Made by a program: the position numbers and the translations under genes
Notes under the pieces: generated by a model
Seen by the model: only the letters and a program-made list of their open reading frames with translations
Database searches by the model: none
Told to the model about the DNA's origin: nothing
In this document: piece after piece, positions 42,835-52,287 of the stretch
Position numbering within the stretch: position 1 is the stretch's first letter
How the letters are laid out: each line of letters starts with the position of its first letter
Source: Pelagimonas phthalicica
GTDB lineage: Bacteria > Pseudomonadota > Alphaproteobacteria > Rhodobacterales > Rhodobacteraceae
Assembly: GCF_004364805.1 (NCBI RefSeq)
Contig: NZ_SOAP01000001.1
Coordinates: forward strand, 434,001-498,000
Length of the DNA: 64,000 nt
Direction of reading: 5' to 3'

Positions 42835-44019
42835 ATGCGCATTCTGAAAGGACCCTCAAAGAAACCAACATTGCCCGCCTCTATGGCGATGGCGACATTG
42901 GAAAACGCAATTGATTCCGTGGTCGTTATTGATACCGACAACCGGGTGGTTTTTTTCAATCGCGCAGCTGAAAACCTATGGGGTTATTCCGCCGAAGAGG
43001 TGCTGGGCAATAATGTCAAAATGCTCGTCCCGGTCGAACATCAATCGCGTCATGACGGTTATTTAGAGAAAAATCGGACGACGGAACGCGATACAATTGT
43101 CGGCTCCAGCCGGGATTTGCAATTGGTACGCAAGGACGGCACCGAAGTGTCGGTGTCTTTGGCTCTTTCGAAAATGCGGATTGGCAAAAGCTGGGGCTAT
43201 GCCGCCTTTGTCCGCAATATCTCGGAAGAATATGAATCACTTGATCGGCTATTGGGGCAGGTCAGCGTCAATTCGGACAATGTTCTAACCGGCTGCACGG
43301 AACTGGGCGACGCTGTCTCAAAAGTCAGCGAAGGGGCGACGCAGCAGGCAGCCGCCGCACAAGAGGCCAGCGCCTCGATGGAACAGATGACCGCCAATAT
43401 CCGCCAAAGCGCTGACAATGCCGCACAAACCGAAAAGATCGCGGTGCATTCCCTGGAACAGGCGCGCAATTCCTCGGCCATTGTTCAGGATGCGGTAGAT
43501 GCGATGAAAACCATCGCGGAAAAGATCAACATCATTCAGGAAATCGCCCGCCAGACCGATCTTTTGGCGTTGAACGCCGCAGTTGAGGCCGCGCGCGCAG
43601 GAACCCATGGGCGCGGATTTGCCATTGTCGCCGCCGAAGTGCGCCGCCTCGCAGAGCGCAGCCAGGTGGCCGCGGATGAAATTGTCGCCCTGTCCAAATC
43701 CACCGCCGAGAAATCAAGCAAGGCAGGTGAAGAGCTGGATACCTTGGTGCCGGAAATTCAGCGCACCGCCGATCTGGTTCAGGAAATCTCGGCTGCGACG
43801 CAGGAACAGCGCATAGGGTCCGAGCAGATCAACACCGCAATTTCCGAATTGGACCGCGTCATTCAGGCCAATGCCTCTGCCTCGCAAGAGGCCGCCGCGA
43901 CTACCCAAATGCTCAGCGACAGCGCCGAGGCGCTGAACGGGTTGATCAGCAGTTTCCGCGATGAGGATGGCAATATCGTGCGCAAGGAAGAGGGCACATC
44001 AGAATCCAAGGTCGCCTGA
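42835..44019 (+). CDS. Soluble PAS-domain chemoreceptor with FixL-like haem ligand residues
   Basis: A 394-aa receptor without membrane helices. The PAS domain spans about residues 15-135, the MCP signalling domain about 150-375 with tip [35 protein letters not shown]. The PAS segment [37 protein letters not shown] aligns with the haem pocket of FixL. His73 corresponds to the proximal His200 of B. japonicum FixL and Arg93 to the distal Arg220, with the same spacing of 20. This predicts an oxygen sensor for aerotaxis. Confidence 0.9.
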   Translation: MRILKGPSKKPTLPASMAMATLENAIDSVVVIDTDNRVVFFNRAAENLWGYSAEEVLGNNVKMLVPVEHQSRHDGYLEKNRTTERDTIVGSSRDLQLVRKDGTEVSVSLALSKMRIGKSWGYAAFVRNISEEYESLDRLLGQVSVNSDNVLTGCTELGDAVSKVSEGATQQAAAAQEASASMEQMTANIRQSADNAAQTEKIAVHSLEQARNSSAIVQDAVDAMKTIAEKINIIQEIARQTDLLALNAAVEAARAGTHGRGFAIVAAEVRRLAERSQVAADEIVALSKSTAEKSSKAGEELDTLVPEIQRTADLVQEISAATQEQRIGSEQINTAISELDRVIQANASASQEAAATTQMLSDSAEALNGLISSFRDEDGNIVRKEEGTSESKVA

Positions 44020-44116
44020 AGCGTTTAAAGACATAGTTGAGACAAACGGATCGCAAATGGCCTGAGATCGCGAAGCGTGGCAAGGAATGTGCGACTCAAC
44101 ATTTTCTCAAAACGCT
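44020..44116. repeat. 97-bp palindromic element, copy B
   Basis: Begins AGCGTTTAAAGACATAGTTG on the base after the PAS-MCP stop and ends CTCAAAACGCT. It is closely similar over its whole length to the copy at 57362. Likely a miniature mobile element, also serving as the 3' end of the receptor gene. Confidence 0.75.
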
Positions 44117-44154
44117 GCAACGCAGCGGATTCGACGGGACTGGGGCCAATAAAA

Positions 44155-44958
44155 TCAAACGCCTCGATCTCGCATTGCAAAAAAGTGATTCAACGGGCCT
44201 TTACCAGTGCCAAGGTTCAGGGTTTGACCGGCTATCAAGGCCTGCAGCGTGTAATCCTTCGCAGCCTGCACAGCCCGTGTAAGCGGCTCCCCCGCCGCCA
44301 ATTGGCAGGCCAAGGCCGAAGACAACGTACAGCCCGTCCCATGGGAATTGCGCCCGGAAACCCGTTTTGCTTCATACCACTGTGACGCGTCCCGGCTGAC
44401 CAGCAAATCGGCACAGACCCCACCGGGCAAATGCCCACCCTTGAGCAAGACATCCGGCCCATATGCCCGCAACGCCTCTGCCTGTTTGCACATCTCTTCG
44501 CGATTCTGCGCCGCGCCACAGCCCAACAAAACCGCCACCTCGGGCAAGTTTGGCGTGACGATGGACACCCGTGGCAGCAACATCTCCAGCAACGCTGCGC
44601 GCCCTGCCCCGTCCAGCAACGGTGCCCCAGATGTCGACGCTAGGACAGGATCCAGAACCACCGGCACCGAGATGCCTTCCAAACAGGCGGCCACCACTTT
44701 GACCACATCGACATGGCCCAACATGCCGATCTTGATCGCGTCGACCCGCATATCGGACGAGATCGCCTCGATCTGACGTTTCACCAAATCCGGAGCGACC
44801 GGCGCGACATCCGCAACGCCTTGCGTGTTTTGCACGGTCAATGCCGTCACCACCGCCATGGCATAGCCGCCATTGGCACAAATCGCCTTGATATCGGCCT
44901 GAATGCCCGCCCCGCCGGACGGGTCAGAGCCTGCGATGGACAAAACGCTGGGGATCAT
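44155..44958 (-). CDS. thiD: Hydroxymethylpyrimidine/phosphomethylpyrimidine kinase ThiD
   Basis: A 267-aa ribokinase-fold kinase in thiamine biosynthesis that phosphorylates HMP and HMP-P. Motifs are SIAGSDPSGGAGIQADIKA (residues 7-25), VTALTVQNTQGV, VVLDPVLASTSGAPLL and the anion-hole GTGCTLSSALACQLA. It stands apart from other thi genes. No TPP riboswitch is visible upstream. Confidence 0.95.
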   Translation of the reverse strand: MIPSVLSIAGSDPSGGAGIQADIKAICANGGYAMAVVTALTVQNTQGVADVAPVAPDLVKRQIEAISSDMRVDAIKIGMLGHVDVVKVVAACLEGISVPVVLDPVLASTSGAPLLDGAGRAALLEMLLPRVSIVTPNLPEVAVLLGCGAAQNREEMCKQAEALRAYGPDVLLKGGHLPGGVCADLLVSRDASQWYEAKRVSGRNSHGTGCTLSSALACQLAAGEPLTRAVQAAKDYTLQALIAGQTLNLGTGKGPLNHFFAMRDRGV

Positions 44959-45097
44959 TGCGACACCTTTGAGTCATTTCGACAAACAGGCTTTACGACC
45001 CGCCCGCGGCCCTGTCCAGCACCGCGCAGATTGCCCCGCCGCCGCGACCGTGTTAGGCTTTGCCATAACAGAGGCAGAGCAGCCCAAGAGCACCCCA

Positions 45098-46120
45098 ATG
45101 ACCGCACTCAAGGAATTTGAACGGCTCGAGGCGACCGGATTATGGCGCCCCAACACCGCAGAACAGCGTCGCGAAGTGGTCGTGTCGCTGGGCGATGCCA
45201 CATTGACCATAACCGATGTGCCCGGTCGGGTCCTCGCACACTGGTCATTGGCGGCGGTCGTGCGGTCAAACGGCACAGCCATACCGGCAATCTATCACCC
45301 CGATGGCGACCCCGGCGAAACGCTGGAACTGGGTGAGGGCGAAGATGAGATGATCAACGGCATAGACCGTTTGCTCAAAGCCATCGAACGCCGCCGCCCA
45401 CATCCCGGCAAGTTACGTCTCGTACTTGGCACGGCCCTGGTGCTCGGCTTGGTGGCGGGCACGGTACTGTGGCTGCCCGATGCCCTGCGCGCCTACACGG
45501 CCAAGGTGGTGCCGCCGGTCAAACGCGCCGAAATCGGCATTGGCCTGTTGAAACACATGACCCGCGTCACCGGCCAGCCCTGCCTGACGCCTGAGGCCCG
45601 CCCTGCCCTGCAAAAACTCGCCCGCCATGTGCTGGGTCCAGAGCGTGCGGATTCCATCATTGTTGTGCCCGGCGGCGTGGTGCAAAGCGCGCATTTGCCC
45701 GGTGGTATCGTGGTGTTGAACAAATCCATCATCGAGGACTTTGAAGACCCCAGCGTGCCCGCAGGCTACGCGCTGGTTGAGGATGTCAAGGCCGCCGAAA
45801 CTGATCCCTTGGCGCAGATGCTGGCCCAGACCAGCTTGATGACCAGCCTCAAACTGGTGACCACAGGCCAGGTGCCAGATGACACGCTCAAGGCCTACGC
45901 CGAGGATCTTTTGACCGAAGCTGACTCGCCTCCGGCAATTGACGCCACCTTGGCCGCCTTTCAGCGCGCCGCGCTGAGCAGCAGCGCCTATGCCTATGCC
46001 AAGGACCTCACCGGAGAAAGCACGTTGCCCCTGATCGAAGGTGATCCCATGGCGGGGGCTGAGGGGGCGGATGTGCTGAGCGACGGGGAATGGTTGCGGC
46101 TGCAAAGCATCTGCGAATAA
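45098..46120 (+). CDS. M48-metallopeptidase-like membrane protein lacking the HExxH motif
   Basis: A 340-aa protein with a soluble N-terminus, one membrane helix at about residues 109-130 (LVLGTALVLGLVAGTVLWLP) and an outer domain. The latter follows M48-type sequences of this family (SAHLPGGIVVLNKSIIEDF, DPLAQMLAQTSLMTSLKLVTTG, and the C-terminal LSDGEWLRLQSIC). Where an active M48 enzyme has HExxH, it reads ALVEDVKAA, so zinc-dependent proteolysis is unlikely. The start at 45098 avoids overlap with thiD. Role unknown, possibly structural or regulatory at the membrane. Confidence 0.7.
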   Translation: MTALKEFERLEATGLWRPNTAEQRREVVVSLGDATLTITDVPGRVLAHWSLAAVVRSNGTAIPAIYHPDGDPGETLELGEGEDEMINGIDRLLKAIERRRPHPGKLRLVLGTALVLGLVAGTVLWLPDALRAYTAKVVPPVKRAEIGIGLLKHMTRVTGQPCLTPEARPALQKLARHVLGPERADSIIVVPGGVVQSAHLPGGIVVLNKSIIEDFEDPSVPAGYALVEDVKAAETDPLAQMLAQTSLMTSLKLVTTGQVPDDTLKAYAEDLLTEADSPPAIDATLAAFQRAALSSSAYAYAKDLTGESTLPLIEGDPMAGAEGADVLSDGEWLRLQSICE

Positions 46121-46124
46121 GAAA

Positions 46125-46150
46125 GCCCGCCGATTGGATAACCGACGGGC
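46125..46150 (-). terminator. Terminator of the SPOR gene
   Basis: Minus-strand stem GCCCGTCG/CGGCGGGC with a ten-base loop, followed by TTTCTT. It lies 24 bases past the SPOR stop and three bases from the convergent M48-like gene stop, so it may serve mostly the minus strand. Confidence 0.7.
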
Positions 46151-46173
46151 CACATTCTCAGAAATCGAAGCTT

Positions 46174-47511
46174 TTAACGTGTGTAGGCTCGGGTATAGCC
46201 GACCGCGCGCACCTTGTTCAGCGCCAGATTGACCTGATCGGCGGACCCAAACGGGCCGACCATCACGCGCTGCATCGGCTGCCCATCCTTGCGGTAATAG
46301 CCCATTTTCACCGGCAGACCGGTTTGGCCCAAACGGCTGGCCGCTGCCTGCGCCTTGGCCGTGGTGGTGAACACGCCGATTTCAACGTAACGCGCTGCGC
46401 TGGTTGCCTTGACTGGAGACGAGCGGGTGGAGATCACGGCGCTGTTCTGCGCAGAGATATACGGGGCTCGGGTCGTCGCCGAGGACGCGTGATAGGCGAT
46501 CACCGGCTCTTTGAGCTTGTGGCGACGCGCCTGGTTCACCGCGATACGCGGCACGGTGTTTGTCCAGACCTGCTGTGTCTGGCGATAGCCATCCACGGTT
46601 TGATAGGCGCGATACGGGTTCAGGCGGTCATCATCCCAAGCCGGGCGATAGCCCGCAGGGACATAAGCGATGGAATTGTCACGCTTTTCATAGACGTGAC
46701 GCGGCACGATGCGGGTGTTCCCCGGCAGGTGCAACTGGCTGCCCTGCCAACCACGGTTGTGATAGACCTTTTTGCCGGGTCCAGGGGCTTCGCCGCGGCG
46801 GATCACGGTGACATGCGGCGCTGTTTGAGGCCCGCAACGCACGGTGACGGTGTGCCTGCCAACGGTCTTGGTGCTCTGACCATTGCGGCAGGGGCTGTAG
46901 CTCGGTGTCGTGACTGCGCGACCGGTCGGTTTGACGGCTGGCGCTGCGGCGCGGGGCACCTGACGCACAACGCGCGGCGGCTGTGCGGCAACGGGTTTCG
47001 AGGCCGGGCGACGCACAATCTGCTGCGGTTTTGGCATCGGCTTGGGCTTGGCCCGGACCTGCACCTGCGGTTTTGGCTTGGGGGCCGGGGCCAGAACGGC
47101 GCGCGGGGTCGCCACACGCAATGGCGTGCCTTGTGGTTTCGCAACCCGGACATTGGCCGCGCGCGGCTGGGGTTTTGGGGCCGGTTGTGGGGTAGGCACA
47201 GTGATTTGAACAGGGGCCTGGGCAGGTTTGGCCGCCGGGGCCGCCGCTGTCGCCGAACCGCCAAAAGTCGGCTTTTGACCACAGACCTGTTTGCGTTGAC
47301 GCGACACGCGCGGCACCCAAGTCACAGCCCCGTCAAACCCGGCCCGCACAAAGACACATCCGTTATTATCAACGAACTGTTTGCCGGAAAAAGAGGCCGG
47401 TGGAAAATTGACCGGAACCTTGCCGGTATTGCTCTGAGCCATGGCCGGAGCGGATGCGATTCCGAATCCAGCGGTCAAAACGGCGAAAATAGTTAAGGAT
47501 TTCAATGTCAT
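46174..47511 (-). CDS. SPOR-domain periplasmic protein
   Basis: A 445-aa secreted protein. Signal peptide MTLKSLTIFAVLTAGFGIAS with cleavage after about residue 25, then a cysteine pair (NNGCVF…RKQVCGQ). A long Pro/Ala/Lys-rich linker spans about residues 90-190. The C-terminal SPOR domain (RYVEIGVFTTTAKAQAAASR, then PMQRVMVGPFGSADQVN) spans about 370-445. SPOR domains bind denuded peptidoglycan at division sites. The start at 47511 is preferred to 47523. Confidence 0.85.
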   Translation of the reverse strand: MTLKSLTIFAVLTAGFGIASAPAMAQSNTGKVPVNFPPASFSGKQFVDNNGCVFVRAGFDGAVTWVPRVSRQRKQVCGQKPTFGGSATAAAPAAKPAQAPVQITVPTPQPAPKPQPRAANVRVAKPQGTPLRVATPRAVLAPAPKPKPQVQVRAKPKPMPKPQQIVRRPASKPVAAQPPRVVRQVPRAAAPAVKPTGRAVTTPSYSPCRNGQSTKTVGRHTVTVRCGPQTAPHVTVIRRGEAPGPGKKVYHNRGWQGSQLHLPGNTRIVPRHVYEKRDNSIAYVPAGYRPAWDDDRLNPYRAYQTVDGYRQTQQVWTNTVPRIAVNQARRHKLKEPVIAYHASSATTRAPYISAQNSAVISTRSSPVKATSAARYVEIGVFTTTAKAQAAASRLGQTGLPVKMGYYRKDGQPMQRVMVGPFGSADQVNLALNKVRAVGYTRAYTR

Positions 47512-47552
47512 GTCTGCCCCCACAGATGCAGGGGTCAGAATGCCCGATCAAA

Positions 47553-47570
47553 AACGCTCTGTAAAGCGTT
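47553..47570 (-). terminator. Weak terminator after upp
   Basis: Minus-strand AACGCT/AGCGTT arms with a six-base loop followed by TTTT, nine bases after the upp stop. It is a short stem, so termination is tentative. It also lies in the 67-base gap upstream of the SPOR gene. Confidence 0.4.
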
Positions 47571-47578
47571 GAAATCGT

Positions 47579-48211
47579 TTATTTCGTTCCAAACATACGG
47601 TCCCCGGCATCACCAAGGCCCGGAACGATGTACCCGAGTTCATTGAGTTTTTCATCCAGAGAGGCGGTGACGATGGGCACATCGGGATGGGCCTCTTTCA
47701 TGCGCGCCACGCCTTCGGGGGCGGCCAGCAGACAGAGGAACCGGATGTCTTTGGCCCCGGCCTGTTTGACCAGATCAATCGCTGCGGCCGAGGAATTGCC
47801 CGTGGCCAACATGGGATCAACAACAATCGCCGTGCGCTCTTCCATGCGTTTGGGCAGCTTGTTGTAATACTGGACCGGTTGCAGAGTTTCCTCGTCCCGG
47901 TAAAGACCGACAAAGCCGACCCGCGCCGCCGGGATCAGCTCCAAAATCCCATCCATCAAGCCATTACCAGCGCGCAGGATCGACACCAGCGCGAGCTTTT
48001 TGCCCTCGATCATCGGCTGCTGCGATGGGCAAAGCGGGGTTTCGATCTCGGTCATGGTGACCGGCAATTCGCGCGTCACCTCATAGGCCAAAAGCAGGCT
48101 GATCTCGCGCAGCAACTGACGGAAAGACGCGGTCGACGTTTCTTTCTTACGCATCAGGGTCAGCTTGTGCTGCACCAGCGGGTGATCGACGATGGTCAGA
48201 TGTTGGGTCAT
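47579..48211 (-). CDS. upp: Uracil phosphoribosyltransferase
   Basis: A 210-aa enzyme converting uracil and PRPP to UMP. The PRPP site is [17 protein letters not shown] (about residues 130-146) and the uracil loop [15 protein letters not shown] at the C-terminus. Last gene of the salvage operon; the start overlaps the add stop by four bases. Confidence 0.96.
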   Translation of the reverse strand: MTQHLTIVDHPLVQHKLTLMRKKETSTASFRQLLREISLLLAYEVTRELPVTMTEIETPLCPSQQPMIEGKKLALVSILRAGNGLMDGILELIPAARVGFVGLYRDEETLQPVQYYNKLPKRMEERTAIVVDPMLATGNSSAAAIDLVKQAGAKDIRFLCLLAAPEGVARMKEAHPDVPIVTASLDEKLNELGYIVPGLGDAGDRMFGTK

Positions 48212-49212
48212 GACGCCTCCAATGCTTTGCGAATCCTTGCCTTTGTATCGGCGTCGCAGAAGGCCGCGTCTACGGCATTCTTGTCTATTTGGTCAAAGAT
48301 TTCACCATCCCAGCCAAAAACGCGTGCCAGATCTGCATATTCCTTGCGCATGGTGGTGTGGAAAAAGGGTGGGTCATCGGTCGACACCGTCACTTTGACG
48401 CCGCGATCGCGCAGTTTTTCGATCGGGTGTTTGTCGAGACTGTCATAGACGCCAAGGAAGACGTTGGAACCGGGACAAACCTCTAACGTGATGTCACGTT
48501 CGATCAACATGTCCACGACGGCCAGGTCCTCGCTGGCGCGCACGCCATGACCAATACGGGACACACCCAAGTCCTCAACCGCTTCGCGCACCTCTTGCGG
48601 CCCGCGCCATTCACCGGCATGGGTGGTCAGATGCAATCCCGCCTCGCGCGCCATGTCGAAGCTATAGGCAAAGTCACGTTGCTGGCCCTGGTTCTCATCC
48701 CCGCCCATGCCAAGTCCGGTGATGAATTCCCCGGCGGTTTCAGCGGCGCAAAGCGCGGCTGGCTTGGCCTTTTCCGGACCAAAATGACGGATCGGTGTGG
48801 CGATGCCGCGCAGGGTGATACCCAGATCACGCTCGGCCACCGCTGCCGCATCTTGAATCGCATGCAGATACTCTTTCCACGCGGTCAGATCACTGCCGCC
48901 ACAGAAATCGGGGCTGATAAAGCTTTCGATATAGACCACGTCATTGGCCGCGGCCTGTTCCAGCACGGCACTGGTAAGGCGGGCAAATTCCTCGGGCCCG
49001 GTCAGGACCGAGGTCGCCGCCTCATATACCGACAGGAAATGCACGAAATCCCGGTAATCATAGGATCCGTCCTCGCGGAAGATCTTGGACAGGTCGACAT
49101 TCTTTTCCTGAGCGAGGCCACGGATAAAGGCAGGTGGGGCCATGCCCTCGATATGGGTGTGCAGCTCGATCTTGGGGCGCTTGATCAGCGCGTCCAACTG
49201 TTCTTCGTTCAT
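48208..49212 (-). CDS. add: Adenosine deaminase
   Basis: A 334-aa metal-dependent hydrolase. Zinc ligands are in [11 protein letters not shown] (residues 15-25), HAGEWRGP and [10 protein letters not shown], with general acid-base residues in the same regions. It converts adenosine and deoxyadenosine to (deoxy)inosine. Overlaps deoB by one base and upp by four. Confidence 0.92.
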   Translation of the reverse strand: MNEEQLDALIKRPKIELHTHIEGMAPPAFIRGLAQEKNVDLSKIFREDGSYDYRDFVHFLSVYEAATSVLTGPEEFARLTSAVLEQAAANDVVYIESFISPDFCGGSDLTAWKEYLHAIQDAAAVAERDLGITLRGIATPIRHFGPEKAKPAALCAAETAGEFITGLGMGGDENQGQQRDFAYSFDMAREAGLHLTTHAGEWRGPQEVREAVEDLGVSRIGHGVRASEDLAVVDMLIERDITLEVCPGSNVFLGVYDSLDKHPIEKLRDRGVKVTVSTDDPPFFHTTMRKEYADLARVFGWDGEIFDQIDKNAVDAAFCDADTKARIRKALEAS

Positions 49213-50411
49213 TACAGAAAACTCCTGCCCGGCCCCTGCGCCGGGACGTTCAAATGCGCGGCAATGCTGGCGGCAACATCCGCAAAGGCAATCTGGCCAA
49301 TCTCGCCGCTGCCCTTGCCCGCCACCAAAACCGGAACCCGTTCGCGGGTGTGATCGGTGCCCGACCAGCTGGGATCATTGCCGTGATCGGCGGTGACGAC
49401 CAGCATATCCCCCTCGCGCAGGCGCGGCAGGACTTTGCCTAGTTCAACATCAAACCATTCCAGATGCCGCGCATAGCCCGAGATGTCGCGGCGATGGCCG
49501 TATTCGCTGTCAAACTCGACGAAGTTAGCAAAGGTCAGACTGCCCTCTTCGGCCGTGTCAACATAGTCGGACAGATGCTCCATTAGCTGCGCATCGCGCC
49601 CCTTGCGCACCTCGTCGATCCCAGTCATCGAGAAAATATCTCCAATCTTTCCAACGCCATACACCTTGCACCCCGCATCTTGCACCCAATTGGTCAGCAC
49701 CGGTTCAGGTGGTGTAATGGCAAAGTCGCGACGGTTGGCGGTGCGCTGAAAATGCCCAACTTCGCCAACAAAGGGGCGCGCGATGACACGGCCAACCTTC
49801 ATCTCGTGCAGCATCGGTGCCAAGCCTTCGCAAAGCGCATAGAGCCGCTCAAGTCCAAAGAATTGTTCATGCGCGGCAATCTGAAAGACACTGTCGGCAG
49901 AGGTGTAACAGATCGGATAGCCCGAGCGCAGATGGTCCGCGCCAAAGCGGTCAATCATCACCGTGCCAGAGCCGTGACAATTGCCCAGAATGCCAAAGGT
50001 TCCGGCGATTTCGCACGCCTTTTCAACCACCTCCGCCGGGAATGCCGGCAGCGCGTCTGGAAAATAATGCCAATCCCAAGGCACCGGCAACCCAGCCAAT
50101 TCCCAATGACCCGAGGGCGTATCCTTGCCCTTGGACACCTCCGTCGCCGCCGCAAATCGCCCGGTCAGCGAAGGCGTTTCAACCTCCATCCCGCTGGCCA
50201 GGCACAAGGCGTTGAACAACCCAAGCGCGGCCATGTTCGGCACGGCCAAAGGCCCGCTGCGCCCCTCTTCGGCGCGTCCCTCGGCGCAGGCCTGTAGGAT
50301 ATGGCCCAGCGTGTTGGCCCCTGTGTCGGGCAGGTCACCGTTGAAATACGCCGCAGCATCCGGCGCACCGCCAATCCCGACCGAGTCGATCACAACCAGA
50401 AATGCGCGCAT
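49212..50411 (-). CDS. deoB: Phosphopentomutase
   Basis: A 399-aa alkaline-phosphatase-superfamily enzyme that interconverts (deoxy)ribose 1- and 5-phosphate. The N-terminal metal site is FLVVIDSVGIGGAPDA, the activating Thr lies in GKDTPSGHWE, and C-terminal metal ligands are in VVTADHGNDPSWSGTDHTRE. Overlaps deoA by one base. Confidence 0.96.
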   Translation of the reverse strand: MRAFLVVIDSVGIGGAPDAAAYFNGDLPDTGANTLGHILQACAEGRAEEGRSGPLAVPNMAALGLFNALCLASGMEVETPSLTGRFAAATEVSKGKDTPSGHWELAGLPVPWDWHYFPDALPAFPAEVVEKACEIAGTFGILGNCHGSGTVMIDRFGADHLRSGYPICYTSADSVFQIAAHEQFFGLERLYALCEGLAPMLHEMKVGRVIARPFVGEVGHFQRTANRRDFAITPPEPVLTNWVQDAGCKVYGVGKIGDIFSMTGIDEVRKGRDAQLMEHLSDYVDTAEEGSLTFANFVEFDSEYGHRRDISGYARHLEWFDVELGKVLPRLREGDMLVVTADHGNDPSWSGTDHTRERVPVLVAGKGSGEIGQIAFADVAASIAAHLNVPAQGPGRSFL

Positions 50412-51703
50412 CAGGCGATCCTTTCCAAGGTCAGCGGCAGCAGATCGGGTGCCGGCCCATCCAGCGAAACCGCCGCACGAATGGCGGCGGCGGCGGCATC
50501 GGCCTGTTCTTCTCGCGCGGCGTGGACCACGGCAATTGGTTGATTTTTTGTGACTTTCTCGCCCAAACGCACCACATCCGTCAGACCAACCGCCGGGTTC
50601 ACCTGATCGGTTTCTACGCGGCGCCCGCCGCCCAGATCGACCACGGCCAGGCCCAGCTGTTCTCCATCAATGGCCGAGACAACCCCGGCGCGATCCGCCG
50701 TGACCTCGCGGATAACCGGGGTTTCCGGCAAGAAGCGCTTCCAATCCTCAACAAAGCTCAGCGGCCCACCCAGCGCATAGACCATCTTGCCAAACCGCTC
50801 TGCCGCCGCGCCTGAACTAATGGAGTCGCGCAGCTTGGCCTCTCCGTCTTCGATCCCGGCGGTTTTCAACAGTTCAACGCCCAGATCGACGCTCAGCTCC
50901 AATAGCGGCCCCTTCAGCGCGCCGGTCAGAACCTGCAGGCACAGGTCGACTTCTAACGCATTGCCAAGCGCGGGCACCAAAGGTTGGCTCATATCGGTGA
51001 TCAAAGCCGAGGTCGGGCAGCCCGCCGCATTCGCCGTCGACACCAAAGACGCCGCCAGCGCGCGCGCCTCTTCGGGGGTTTTCATAAACGCGCCCGATCC
51101 AACTTTGACATCCAGAACCAGCGATTGCAGCCCCGCCGCCAGTTTCTTGGACAGGATCGAGGCGGTGATCAGGTCCAGGCTTTCGACTGTGCCGGTCACA
51201 TCGCGCACCGCATAAAGCCGTTTATCCGCCGGGGCGATATTGGCCGACGCGCTGACAATCGCGCAGCCGGCCTCCTTCACCACTTGGCGAAAGCGCGCCT
51301 CGTCCGGGGTGACAGAATAGCCGGGGATGGCTTCGAGCTTGTCCAGCGTGCCGCCCGTATGGCCAAGGCCACGGCCCGAAATCATCGGGTTGTAAACCCC
51401 GCAAGCGGCCAGCATCGGGGCCAAAACCAGACTGACACAATCGCCGACACCGCCAGTGGAATGCTTGTCCACCACCGGTGCGTCCAGATCCCAGTCCAGC
51501 ACATGCCCGCTGTCGCGCATGGCCAGGGTCAGCGCCACGCGCCCAGCCTCGGACAACCCGCGCAAGCAGACCCCCATGGCAAAAGCTCCGGCCTGGGCCG
51601 AACTAACCCGCCCATCCGCCAAGCCATGGGCAAACCAGGATAATTCCGCTGGGCTTGGCTCTTCGCCTTTGCGCAGCGCGGCATTAATCGCTCTTGCGTC
51701 CAT
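50411..51703 (-). CDS. deoA: Thymidine phosphorylase
   Basis: A 430-aa enzyme that splits thymidine with phosphate. The family signature is GRGLGHTGGTLDKLEAIPG (residues 110-128), and the phosphate site KHSTGGVGDCVSLVLAP (about 81-97). Overlaps cdd by one base and deoB by one base, making a tightly coupled operon. Confidence 0.96.
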   Translation of the reverse strand: MDARAINAALRKGEEPSPAELSWFAHGLADGRVSSAQAGAFAMGVCLRGLSEAGRVALTLAMRDSGHVLDWDLDAPVVDKHSTGGVGDCVSLVLAPMLAACGVYNPMISGRGLGHTGGTLDKLEAIPGYSVTPDEARFRQVVKEAGCAIVSASANIAPADKRLYAVRDVTGTVESLDLITASILSKKLAAGLQSLVLDVKVGSGAFMKTPEEARALAASLVSTANAAGCPTSALITDMSQPLVPALGNALEVDLCLQVLTGALKGPLLELSVDLGVELLKTAGIEDGEAKLRDSISSGAAAERFGKMVYALGGPLSFVEDWKRFLPETPVIREVTADRAGVVSAIDGEQLGLAVVDLGGGRRVETDQVNPAVGLTDVVRLGEKVTKNQPIAVVHAAREEQADAAAAAIRAAVSLDGPAPDLLPLTLERIA

Positions 51704-52107
51704 CAGGTGTTTTCCATGTGATCGCGGCCAAAGGCACCGGGCAGCAGGTTACCCACAGTTGTGACCTTCTCAACACCATCAGTGGTCGCCATGGTGACCT
51801 GAACGTCCGATTTGGAAAACTCCGCCAGTTTCTGACGGCACCCGCCGCAGGGCGGCACCGGGTTCGGGCTGTCGGCAATCACATAGGCCTCGGCAATCTC
51901 GCTCTCGCCTGCGGCGATCATGGCCGCGATGGCCCCGGCCTCGGCGCAGGTGCCTTCGGGATAGGCAACGTTTTCTACATTACATCCGGTATAGACATGG
52001 CCCGACGGGGTGCGCAGCGCGGCCCCGACTTTGAAATTCGAATAAGGGGCATAGGCGTTTTCACGAACGGCGCGGGCCAAATCAGCTAACGACTCAGGAC
52101 GGGACAT
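51703..52107 (-). CDS. cdd: Cytidine deaminase
   Basis: A 134-aa zinc enzyme that deaminates (deoxy)cytidine. The active site has the Cys/Glu in TCAEAGAIAAMI and the zinc Cys pair in PVPPCGGCRQKL. It is the first gene of cdd-deoA-deoB-add-upp. The upstream 52108-52248 must hold the operon promoter but shows no clear motif. Confidence 0.96.
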   Translation of the reverse strand: MSRPESLADLARAVRENAYAPYSNFKVGAALRTPSGHVYTGCNVENVAYPEGTCAEAGAIAAMIAAGESEIAEAYVIADSPNPVPPCGGCRQKLAEFSKSDVQVTMATTDGVEKVTTVGNLLPGAFGRDHMENT

Positions 52108-52248
52108 CTCACTCTCCGGGTAATCAAGGGGGCAGTTTGCGAAGTGGCACGCCAGATTGCAAGGCCCCCTCTCCCGGCGTCAATTCCATTTTCAATCTTG
52201 GCGCGAAACTGCTAAGGGACAGGGGACCCGACCACAGGCGCAAAATTT

Positions 52249-52264
52249 GGTTTAACGCTAAACC
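52249..52264. promoter_or_regulatory. Palindromic operator upstream of maeB
   Basis: GGTTTAACGCTAAACC is an inverted repeat (6-4-6) 23 bases before the maeB ATG, with a central CG step as in LacI-family operators. In Rhodobacter the LacI-type regulator CceR controls central carbon genes through a similar TTA-CG-TAA palindrome. Assignment to that regulator is inference. Confidence 0.4.
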
Positions 52265-52287
52265 ATATTAAATATCAGGACCTAGAC

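Noticed and set aside
44959-45097. TPP riboswitch upstream of thiD
   Set aside because: No conserved TPP-aptamer segments (such as CTGAGA) were found in the short gap.
46090-47496. 468-aa open frame antisense to the SPOR gene
   Set aside because: The opposite strand encodes a signal peptide and a recognisable SPOR domain, so this frame is a shadow.
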